A stretch of 64,000 bases of DNA. Origin: Saprospiraceae bacterium. Its GTDB lineage: Bacteria; Bacteroidota; Bacteroidia; Chitinophagales; Saprospiraceae. Positions within the stretch are counted from its first letter, which is position 1. Each line of letters opens with the position of its first letter. The stretch lies in the NCBI GenBank assembly GCA_016714445.1, contig JADJNF010000002.1, positions 218,361-282,360 of the forward strand, in the 5' to 3' direction. The position numbers and the translations under genes were made by a program. The notes beneath the pieces are model-generated. The model made no database searches. It saw only the letters and a program-made list of their open reading frames with translations, and was not told where the DNA came from. Shown piece by piece: positions 44,101 through 51,740 of the stretch.

Positions 44101-44952
44101 ATGAAAGGTTTTTTTAAGAAAATAGTTTCAGGGCCGGATGGAACACCTGATGAAACCAATGAAATGGGATTTCTGGATCATCTGGAAGAATTGCGATGGC
44201 ACGTTATCAGGGCAGGGATAAGTGTGGTTATTTTTGCCATTATAGCGCTCGTCTTTCAGAAAGAAGTATTTGAATATATCATATATGCGCCCAAAAAAGC
44301 TGATTTTATCACTTACAGGGTATTTTGTGCCATTTCTGAAGCTACCTGCTTCAATCCGCCTGAGCTTCCTTTAATAACGCGTGAGCTAGGTGAGCAGTTT
44401 TTTATGGGTATTACAGTATCCTTATATCTCGGTTTGGTGGCTTCTTTTCCTTATATATTTTATGAATTCTGGAAATTTATCAAACCTGGCTTATATGACA
44501 AAGAAATAAAAATAGCCAACAGACTGATTGGAGTGACATCTTTACTATTTATTTTGGGGGTAAGTTTCGGTTATTATATCATTGCACCGTTTGCAATTAC
44601 TTTTCTTGGGAGTTATTCTGTAGGTACAGAAGCTACAAATAGTCCAACTTTATCTTCTTACGTCAATTATCTTACCATGTTCACTATTCCAGTTGGCTTG
44701 GCATTTGAACTACCAATTGTGGTTTACTTTTTAGCTAAGATTGGATTGGTCGGCCCAGAAATTATGAAAAAATTCAGACGGGAAGCTTTTTTGGTCATCT
44801 TTATTGTCGCGGCCGTGATCACACCTCCTGATGCTCTAACGCAGATTCTGGTAGGTATTCCTATGTATATTCTATACGAAATATCGATCACTGTGGCCGC
44901 CCGAGTAGTCAAAGAAGGAGAAGAAAAAGAAAAACAAAAACAATTGACCTGA
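44101..44952 (+). CDS. tatC: Sec-independent translocase TatC
   Basis: 283 residues with six membrane helices. The family signature at the N-terminus is FLDHLEELRWHVIRA, followed by VASFPYIFYEFWKFIKPGLYDKE and late helices with FELPIVVYFLAKIGLV and VITPPDALTQI. It forms the receptor for twin-arginine signal peptides with TatA/B. Bacteroidota-type insert between helices 1 and 2 (about 60-95). The stop codon overlaps the ATG of the next gene (TGATG). Confidence 0.96.
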   Translation: MKGFFKKIVSGPDGTPDETNEMGFLDHLEELRWHVIRAGISVVIFAIIALVFQKEVFEYIIYAPKKADFITYRVFCAISEATCFNPPELPLITRELGEQFFMGITVSLYLGLVASFPYIFYEFWKFIKPGLYDKEIKIANRLIGVTSLLFILGVSFGYYIIAPFAITFLGSYSVGTEATNSPTLSSYVNYLTMFTIPVGLAFELPIVVYFLAKIGLVGPEIMKKFRREAFLVIFIVAAVITPPDALTQILVGIPMYILYEISITVAARVVKEGEEKEKQKQLT

Positions 44953-45407
44953 TGCAGAGAGTTTCGTCCAATTCCACCGTTTTTTTCAAGCTTTTTATAC
45001 CTACTGCCTGGATAGTGTTTTTTACCACCTTTACCGCGGCACTATTTTTAATAGACGGAAGATCTTTACCTTTCCTTACATCCCCGGTATTTAAATATCC
45101 ATTCCTGCTTGGGTATATTTTGTTTTTTATTATTCTCTATTACACCGTGATGCAGCTCAAACGAGTAGAGATGGGACCCGAGCATTATTATGTATCCAAC
45201 TACCTGAAATCCTTCAGACTGGTCTATGAGGATATTGAAAAAATCAGCATAATACCTATCGGAAGGCTCCAACTCGTTACATTCATACTGAAAGCCAAGG
45301 GAAGTTTTGGTAAAAAAATCACTTTTCTTGCCAGCAAACAATTGTATGAATTATTTATGAAGGCAAATCCTGAGGTGGAAACTAAATTAAGTCCTCTGAT
45401 AAAGTAA
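44952..45407 (+). CDS. Small membrane protein with PH-like C-terminal domain
   Basis: 151 residues. Two membrane helices (about 12-32 and 46-66) are followed by a beta-rich segment: MGPEHYYVSNYLKSFRLVY, DIEKISIIPIGRLQ, VTFILKAKGSFGKKITFLA. This resembles bacterial PH domains of the YdbT/PH_2 style. Translationally coupled to tatC through a shared TGATG, so it may act with or on the Tat translocase (inference), though such pairs may be mere operon neighbours. Confidence 0.7.
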   Translation: MQRVSSNSTVFFKLFIPTAWIVFFTTFTAALFLIDGRSLPFLTSPVFKYPFLLGYILFFIILYYTVMQLKRVEMGPEHYYVSNYLKSFRLVYEDIEKISIIPIGRLQLVTFILKAKGSFGKKITFLASKQLYELFMKANPEVETKLSPLIK

Positions 45408-45417
45408 AAGCAAGGTG

Positions 45418-46104
45418 TTACAAACTGAGCTTACGAAAATAATCTTCTATATAAAGTTCTTTTTGTTTGGCTTTATATTGCATGATGTATCGGGGATGTT
45501 CCAATGGAATGATATCTCCAAAAAAGCCAAACTCATGATTTAGTTTATTGAGATATTGAAAATTTTTACCGGTCCCCAGGCAATAACAAACATCACTACT
45601 TCCGGAAAGGTCAATTTGTTTGCGTATGTTTTCAATAATAAAAGCTTTCATGGCAGCTTCCAGTTCTTTAGAATCATAGTAATTGTAATTGACGGTTTTA
45701 TTTCCATCTACTTTTATAAATCCTAGCGGACAAACTGAATTGATGTAAAAACGGGCATAAAATGCTTCAGGTCCACCAAATGCGCTGATCATCTCGTAGA
45801 TAAAAACTGAAGATGGTTCATGGGTCACAAAATTGTGGTAGGGAATGCCGCATTCTTCATTCAGACGTTTGGTATCTGTGAATGGGATTCCTGTTGCCCC
45901 TGCTCCCAGTCTTCCCGGATTAATGCCAAGGATAAGTTTACGTTGATTCCGGTCATTGTAATATTTACGATAAAATAATTCGCAAAGTATTCTGATATCT
46001 TCACTTTCCCGATATGGATTCATAATACCTATATGATCAGGTAACTTTCCATTAAAGTTTACGTGAGAATAAAAGTCAAGTATTTTATCAGCTAATAAAT
46101 TCAT
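45418..46104 (-). CDS. SMUG2-type uracil-DNA glycosylase family protein
   Basis: 228 residues, formerly DUF4918. Motif A of uracil-DNA glycosylases reads LILGINPGRLGAGATG (Gly60-Asn62 region), there is a further conserved block VCPLGFIKV, and motif B is LEHPRYIMQY (His203). Bacteroidota SMUG2 proteins remove uracil and xanthine from DNA. Transcribed singly and convergent with the tatC pair. Confidence 0.87.
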   Translation of the reverse strand: MNLLADKILDFYSHVNFNGKLPDHIGIMNPYRESEDIRILCELFYRKYYNDRNQRKLILGINPGRLGAGATGIPFTDTKRLNEECGIPYHNFVTHEPSSVFIYEMISAFGGPEAFYARFYINSVCPLGFIKVDGNKTVNYNYYDSKELEAAMKAFIIENIRKQIDLSGSSDVCYCLGTGKNFQYLNKLNHEFGFFGDIIPLEHPRYIMQYKAKQKELYIEDYFRKLSL

Positions 46105-46150
46105 CAGATTAAAGGAAAAAAATTTAATTTCAGCGGTATGACATCCAAAT

Positions 46151-47635
46151 TTAAAATTCGTAACACCCCATATCAGGCATTGATTTTCTCATTTTACCCA
46201 ATATATCCAGCGTTACGGACGATAAAACTTTGGCTTTTCCTAACACCACGGACATTGTATCCAGGCGATAATCGTTTTCCCGGAACTTTAGAAACAGTTT
46301 GTCATTGGTTTTCAGGTTGATACAATCTATACAGTGTTCAAAAAAATCAGGATTATTTTTAGCGTCAAGCAATTCGTCCACCCTTACCGCACAGTTTGTA
46401 AATGTATATTTAAAATCATTGTCATTATCTGACGCCTGCGCGAGTCCAATCTCATCCTTATCTGCCCCTGCAAAAATACAATTGGTAAAACTGGCATTGA
46501 GTCGGTTGATCTGAATGCCCTCAGAACAAAGTGGATCACTACAATAAAAATCTGTCAATATTACAGCTTCATTTTGCCCTTCATAGTTGCCTACGGTACA
46601 GTAATTAAAACTATAATTGCCTCCGTAAGTGAGCTGCATTCCGTAGGTACTATTGTCATACATTAAACAATTTTCCCCATAGATAGAAGCATGTCTGCCT
46701 ATGATGGCCGGCCCTCCTGTATTGAATATCTGACATCCATAGAGTGAAACAGAGGCCAGTGAATCTGCCCTGATACCTATAATGGAATTTTTGATGGTCG
46801 TATGAGATAGTTTATTTCCCTTGCTCTGTTGCCAGAACAGCATCCCGACCCACTGAGATTTGACATCTCTGTATTCTTCTTCCAGTCTGTCTCCCTGAAT
46901 GACCACAGGATTGTCATATGTCCCTCGGGCATCCAGTTTTCCATTCTCCAGAAATACGATCAAACCATCGTTATATATTGTATTGGTGTCTCTCACTATA
47001 CCACCATGTACATAAATCTTTGTACCGGCAGGCAAGATCAAAGTGCAACTATCGATATACAAAATTCCATAGATCACATATGGCTTGGGATCACTCCACG
47101 TACGCTCGCCCAGATTGCAGGAAAGTAATGCCCCTTTGCCTTTACCATCCGTAGAAGGAATGTAGTTGGCATTTTGTCCCCAAGCTTCCAGATAGGCAAC
47201 AAATATTTTACCATTGGCTGTTACTTCTATTTCATCCGAAAGTATAAATGGTGATATACTCAATGGCTGATCAGGATCAACAGTCACTTCTACAAATACA
47301 TAAATGCTGTCTTTGCTATTAATTTCTATATTTTTTACAACGGGCCCTTTTATGCCATCCGCATTAATCCTAAAAAATGAGTTGCTATTATTTTTTAACG
47401 TGACATCTACAAGAATGGGCTGATCTTTCGGGTTGAATATCTTAATAAATCTGGTTGCCGAACCAATGGTGGTAAATACAGTATCAAACCGAAGTGTATC
47501 TTCTGAAAAGGTAATATTGATATCATTTCCTTCATAGTAGTCGTCTCTCCTACATGAAAAAAAAGCAATTAACACCAAAAAAAGTATTGAAAACGATAAT
47601 GTATTCTTGTTCAATTTTATATTTAATTTAATCAT
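46151..47635 (-). CDS. Lipoprotein with right-handed beta-helix repeats
   Basis: 494 residues with a lipobox (FLVLIAFFSC). The N-terminal third is Ig-like (FSEDTLRFDTVFTTIGSATR, VDVTLKNNS). Residues about 170-420 show short strand repeats of the parallel beta-helix kind: GILYIDSCTLILPAGTKIYV, TTIKNSIIGIRADSLASV, GCQIFNTGGPAIIG, YNFNYC-like turns. Common in Bacteroidota as outer-membrane lipoproteins, sometimes polysaccharide-related. No catalytic site visible. Function unknown. Confidence 0.78.
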   Translation of the reverse strand: MIKLNIKLNKNTLSFSILFLVLIAFFSCRRDDYYEGNDINITFSEDTLRFDTVFTTIGSATRFIKIFNPKDQPILVDVTLKNNSNSFFRINADGIKGPVVKNIEINSKDSIYVFVEVTVDPDQPLSISPFILSDEIEVTANGKIFVAYLEAWGQNANYIPSTDGKGKGALLSCNLGERTWSDPKPYVIYGILYIDSCTLILPAGTKIYVHGGIVRDTNTIYNDGLIVFLENGKLDARGTYDNPVVIQGDRLEEEYRDVKSQWVGMLFWQQSKGNKLSHTTIKNSIIGIRADSLASVSLYGCQIFNTGGPAIIGRHASIYGENCLMYDNSTYGMQLTYGGNYSFNYCTVGNYEGQNEAVILTDFYCSDPLCSEGIQINRLNASFTNCIFAGADKDEIGLAQASDNDNDFKYTFTNCAVRVDELLDAKNNPDFFEHCIDCINLKTNDKLFLKFRENDYRLDTMSVVLGKAKVLSSVTLDILGKMRKSMPDMGCYEF

Positions 47636-47738
47636 TTAACGACGAGCAAATCATAAATATTCCTAAAAAACAAAATAAATTTAAATTGTTCGTCAGGATT
47701 ATTCGCAAAACGATACCAATAACGATGCACAAAAGTAT

Positions 47739-47746
47739 TATTTTTG
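47739..47746 (+). promoter_or_regulatory. -7 box TATTTTTG of the glycan cluster
   Basis: Perfect TAnnTTTG box 22 bp upstream of the TTG start at 47769. It supports that TTG start, because an in-frame stop (47745-47747) and the box exclude longer versions. Confidence 0.55.
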
Positions 47747-47768
47747 AGCCATTAATAAAAATCCTGAT

Positions 47769-48458
47769 TTGAATCCGATTATAGATGTCATCATTCCTGT
47801 GTATAATGAAGCTGATTCTATCGGCAAAGTGATAGCTGAAATACCAGCACAATTAGTCAGGCACATTATAGTATGTAACAACGGAAGTACGGATGACACA
47901 GCATTTATTGCTTTGAAAGCGGGTGCTAAAGTCGTCCACCAACCCATAAAAGGATACGGTAATGCCTGTCTGAAAGGAATGGAATATGTGTCGACTCTGG
48001 AAATATTGCCTGACATCATCGTATTTATTGACGGAGATTATTCAGACTATCCTGAAGAAATGCCCCTTTTGATCGAACCTATATTAAAAAATGAAGTTGA
48101 TTTGGTCATAGGATCAAGGGCATTGGGTACCATGGAATCGGGTGCCATGATGCCGCAACAGATTTTTGGAAATTGGTTGGCAACAACTTTAATAAAGTTT
48201 ATTTATAATTATGAATTTACTGATCTTGGCCCTTTCAGATCCATCAGATACGATAAACTGATGTCAATGGAGATGGCCGATAAAACTTTTGGATGGACCG
48301 TAGAGATGCAAGTCAAAGCTGCCAAAATGAATATGAAAACGATGGAAGTACCCGTCAGATATAGAAAAAGGATCGGCAAATCAAAAGTTTCAGGTACGGT
48401 AAAAGGGACCATTCTGGCAGGTCATAAAATTTTGTGGACTATATTCAAATTGATATAA
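47769..48458 (+). CDS. Family 2 glycosyltransferase (DPM1/Ppm-like)
   Basis: 229 residues. VIIPVYNEADSIGKVI at the N-terminus, VCNNGSTDDTAF, the D-x-D metal site in VFIDGDYSDYPEE and GPFRSIRYDKLM. This is the DPM1-like GT2 group that transfers sugar from a nucleotide to polyprenyl phosphate. The start is TTG (no ATG in frame). It opens a three-gene cluster; the next ORF starts 1 bp after the stop. Confidence 0.9.
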   Translation: MNPIIDVIIPVYNEADSIGKVIAEIPAQLVRHIIVCNNGSTDDTAFIALKAGAKVVHQPIKGYGNACLKGMEYVSTLEILPDIIVFIDGDYSDYPEEMPLLIEPILKNEVDLVIGSRALGTMESGAMMPQQIFGNWLATTLIKFIYNYEFTDLGPFRSIRYDKLMSMEMADKTFGWTVEMQVKAAKMNMKTMEVPVRYRKRIGKSKVSGTVKGTILAGHKILWTIFKLI

Positions 48459-48459
48459 A

Positions 48460-49953
48460 ATGAATGTGCTGGTGATATTGGGGTATATATTTTTTTGCAT
48501 TTATGCAGTTTCTTTGACCTATATAACCTTATTTTGTCTGATGCAGCTGCATTTGCTGTACAGGTATTTTTATGGAAAGTATGGTTTTACAATAGCCAAA
48601 AAATCTCTCCCTTCATCATACAATTCTGTGCCTTTTGTCACTGTTCAGCTTCCGGTTTACAATGAGAAGTACGTGGTCGAGAGATTGATTGATAATATAG
48701 TACTGCTTAACTACCCAAAAGACAAATTTGAAATCCATGTGCTGGATGATTCCACAGACGATACGAGAGTCATCACACAACGTAAAGTAGATGAGTATCA
48801 AAACAAAGGATTCAATATAAAACTAATAACCCGTACAGACCGAACAGGATATAAAGCAGGTGCTCTTAAGGAGGGAATGGAAAAAGCAAAAGGCGAATTT
48901 ATAGCCATATTTGATGCTGATTTTCTCCCAAGACCTGATTTTCTCAGACTGACGCTCCCTTCTTTTTCTGATCCTGATGTAGGTGTAGTCCAGACTCGGT
49001 GGGAACATATCAATCAGAATTATTCCTTACTGACAGAGCTACAGGCTTTTCAACTCAATGTACATTTTACGGTAGAACAAAAAGGCAGATACAATGCAGG
49101 GTATATGCTCCAGTTTAATGGTACTGCCGGTATCTGGAGAAAAAGTTGTATCACAGATGCAGGTGGTTGGGAAGCCGACACCTTAACTGAAGATTTAGAT
49201 CTTAGCTACAGGGCACAAATGAAAGGCTGGAAAATAAAATATATGGAAGACGTGACGTCGCCATCCGAACTCCCGGCTGAGATCAATGGACTCAAATCAC
49301 AACAATTCAGATGGATGAAAGGAGGCGCTGAGACAGCACGTAAAATGTTGCCCAAAGTCTGGTCTTCCGGGATAAGTCTGAATAACAAAATACAGGCAAC
49401 GGTACATTTGCTTTCAAGTTCAATATTTATTTTTGTATTTCTCATGGGTGTATTTAGTTTTCCTTTACTATTTCTTATTGATCCATTGGGCTTGGATACC
49501 GGAAAATTCAGTATTTTTTTTGCTTCTTTGCTGGCCATTATACTGGTTTACTATGTCGCAAATGTCGAAGTGGCCTGGCCAAAAGAGAACAAAATAAAAA
49601 TGGTGGTCAAATTTATCTTTCTTTTCCCCGTTTTTCTCGCTTTATCTATGGGACTGGCATTTCACAATTCTTTGGCCGTCATTCAGGGCTTTTGGGGTCA
49701 AAAATCATCTTTTGTACGTACACCTAAATACGGAGTCAGAAAAAAAAATGACGATGTAGTAAAATCAATTTATTTTTCTAGAAAACTAAACAATGTGGCT
49801 ATTGGCGAAGGTATACTGAGCGCGTATTTTTTTATTGCGTTATATTTTGGCTGGCAATTTGACATGAAAGAATTTTTTGCTCTCCATATTTTACTTGCTT
49901 TCGGTTATCTCATCTTATTTGCTTATGCTGTACAGAGCAAATTTTCCAAGTAG
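48460..49953 (+). CDS. Processive family 2 glycosyltransferase (cellulose-synthase-like)
   Basis: 497 residues. N-terminal membrane helix, then the GT2 domain: VTVQLPVYNEKYVVERLID, HVLDDSTDDT, IAIFDADFLPRPDF, GGWEADTLTEDLDLSYR and the processive-type QQFRWMKGGAET (Q-x-x-R-W). About four C-terminal membrane helices follow. Same class as bacterial CsbB/cellulose-synthase-like enzymes that build and export glycans. Tightly packed in the cluster. Confidence 0.92.
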   Translation: MNVLVILGYIFFCIYAVSLTYITLFCLMQLHLLYRYFYGKYGFTIAKKSLPSSYNSVPFVTVQLPVYNEKYVVERLIDNIVLLNYPKDKFEIHVLDDSTDDTRVITQRKVDEYQNKGFNIKLITRTDRTGYKAGALKEGMEKAKGEFIAIFDADFLPRPDFLRLTLPSFSDPDVGVVQTRWEHINQNYSLLTELQAFQLNVHFTVEQKGRYNAGYMLQFNGTAGIWRKSCITDAGGWEADTLTEDLDLSYRAQMKGWKIKYMEDVTSPSELPAEINGLKSQQFRWMKGGAETARKMLPKVWSSGISLNNKIQATVHLLSSSIFIFVFLMGVFSFPLLFLIDPLGLDTGKFSIFFASLLAIILVYYVANVEVAWPKENKIKMVVKFIFLFPVFLALSMGLAFHNSLAVIQGFWGQKSSFVRTPKYGVRKKNDDVVKSIYFSRKLNNVAIGEGILSAYFFIALYFGWQFDMKEFFALHILLAFGYLILFAYAVQSKFSK

Positions 49954-51250
49954 TCCTTCTTTAAAGAACATGTATTGCGGTTTGCTGGCCGGGATATTTG
50001 TTATTGCGATATTCTGTATAAATTTTTTGTTTGACCAAAAGGACTTTTTTTCAATTTTCCCTTTGTATACTTTGGCATTTATTTCTCTGATTTTATTGTA
50101 CAAATGCCAGTGTAGCTGGAAATTTTTATTGCTGTTGGGAATTGTCAGCAGAGCAAGTCTTATTTTTATATTTCCCGGACTTTCTGATGACATCTACCGA
50201 TTCTACTGGGATGGCAGATTAGTTTTGTCAGGTATTTCGCCCTATGGTGCACTTCCTCAAGATGTGCTCAGCAAAAATCTACCCTTTCTTGATCAGCCTT
50301 TGTTTGATCTTTTAAATTCCCAGCAATATTATACCATTTATCCACCGATCAGCCAGTTGTACTATGCTTTGTCGGCTTTTATGGGAGATATAGGAACGGC
50401 CTCCGTGACTATGAAAATATTATTTTTGATCACAGAAACCATCGGTGTGGTATATCTGATCAGGTTATTGAAAAAAGTAGATTTACCCGTGAGACTGTTT
50501 TCATTGTACTTCATTAACCCATTGGTCATCATTGAAGGTGTAGGGAATCTGCATTATGAAGTTTTAATGATTTCATTTATATGTATGTCAATATATTATA
50601 TATTTAATAAAAATATAATTTATGGTTCATTTTTAATGAGTGTAAGTATAGGTATAAAACTTTTGCCCCTGATGGTTCTACCCTACTTTTGGTTTAGAAT
50701 GCAAGGAAAAGACAAATGGATTTTTTTTAGTAGTTTGGTTGGCTTTTTAATCATTATTTTTCTACCTATGGCAAGTGGTGTAGAATTTGTTTCATTTTTA
50801 AGCAGTGTGGATTTGTATTTCAGAAAATTTGAATTCAACGCGGGGATTTATTACATTTTGAGATGGTTAGGTGAGCAAATAAGCGGCTACAATCTCATCA
50901 GATACCTGGGTCCGTTGCTTGGCTTGATTACGATAGGATATAATTTTTATCTTGCCGCAAAAAATAAAGTATTTGACCTGAAGTCATTTATTATCTATTG
51001 CCTGCTGGCATGGACAGGATATCTATTGCTTGCGACAACAGTACATCCCTGGTACGTGATCCCCATTTTGTTTTTTGGCATTTTTACCTCTTTCAGATAT
51101 ACATTTATTTGGTCATATTTAATTTTTATTTCCTATGTAAATTATAGCAATTCTGTATATTATGAAAATTTATGGTGGATTGCCTTAGAATACTTCCTCC
51201 TCTTGGCGTATATATTTCTGGAGGTCAACATAAGACAGGTTAAGGTTTAG
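49925..51250 (+). CDS. Polyprenyl-phosphate-sugar-dependent membrane glycosyltransferase (GT87-like)
   Basis: About 441 residues with about ten membrane helices. The first luminal loop has the short acidic motif LSDDIYRFYWDGRL and NPLVIIEG after helix 5, typical of DUF2029/GT87 mannosyltransferase-like proteins that use polyprenyl-phosphate sugars. The frame is open from a TTG at 49877 overlapping the previous gene; ATG 49925 (29-bp overlap) or 49970 are the realistic starts. The DPM1-like enzyme two genes up would supply the lipid-linked sugar. Its last codons already belong to the TTAAGG array. Confidence 0.78.
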   Translation: MLYRANFPSSPSLKNMYCGLLAGIFVIAIFCINFLFDQKDFFSIFPLYTLAFISLILLYKCQCSWKFLLLLGIVSRASLIFIFPGLSDDIYRFYWDGRLVLSGISPYGALPQDVLSKNLPFLDQPLFDLLNSQQYYTIYPPISQLYYALSAFMGDIGTASVTMKILFLITETIGVVYLIRLLKKVDLPVRLFSLYFINPLVIIEGVGNLHYEVLMISFICMSIYYIFNKNIIYGSFLMSVSIGIKLLPLMVLPYFWFRMQGKDKWIFFSSLVGFLIIIFLPMASGVEFVSFLSSVDLYFRKFEFNAGIYYILRWLGEQISGYNLIRYLGPLLGLITIGYNFYLAAKNKVFDLKSFIIYCLLAWTGYLLLATTVHPWYVIPILFFGIFTSFRYTFIWSYLIFISYVNYSNSVYYENLWWIALEYFLLLAYIFLEVNIRQVKV

Positions 51251-51328
51251 GTTAAGATTAAGGTTGAGATTAAGGTTGAGATTAAGGTTAAGGTTAAGGT
51301 TAAGGTTAAGGTTGAGATCAAGGTTAAG
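51236..51328. repeat. TTAAGGTTGAGA / TTAAGG array (copy 1)
   Basis: About 90 bp of hexamer and dodecamer words TTAAGG and TTGAGA in tandem with small changes, including five TTAAGG in a row near 51285-51312. It begins inside the final codons of the preceding gene. Confidence 0.88.
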
Positions 51329-51329
51329 C

Positions 51330-51540
51330 AAATAACCATTTCAGCAATTTTAACAACTCCAGCAATTCAGCAACTCTGACAACTTTAGCAAATCAACATT
51401 TTTAACAACCGATCACTTGAGCAACCGAACACTTGAACTAAATAAATCAACTGAGCAATTTCAATAAACCCAACTTTTAGCAAATCCGCAACTTAACACT
51501 TTAACAACTCTAACAACTTAGCCATTTAGCAAATCAACGT
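51330..51540. repeat. Degenerate AGCAA / CAAC word region
   Basis: About 210 bp made of varying words such as AGCAATTT, AACAACTC, AGCAAATC and GCAACC. No protein is encoded (several stops in all frames); no hairpin or CRISPR-like spacing. Confidence 0.7.
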
Positions 51541-51548
51541 TTTTTTTT

Positions 51549-51612
51549 TAAGGTAAAGGTTAAGAATGAGTTTAAGATTAAGGTTGAGATTAAGGTTGAG
51601 ATTAAGGTTTAT
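51549..51612. repeat. TTAAGGTTGAGA array (copy 2)
   Basis: Second short array of the same words as 51236-51328, including two exact ATTAAGGTTGAG units, 220 bp further on. Between 51612 and the receptor gene at 51741 no promoter is clearly visible. Confidence 0.82.
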
Positions 51613-51740
51613 CAAATCTAAAAAATCAACAAATCCTCAACTTAACAATTTATCAAATCAATCTTACGTTTATTATTTTCTTTTATTTTGCAACCTATTA
51701 CCTTTTACACCCGTCTATAACACAAAAAAACAATTTGTCC

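Noticed and set aside
51330..51540. CRISPR array
   Set aside because: Words are short and irregular, with no constant repeat and spacer lengths and no cas genes.
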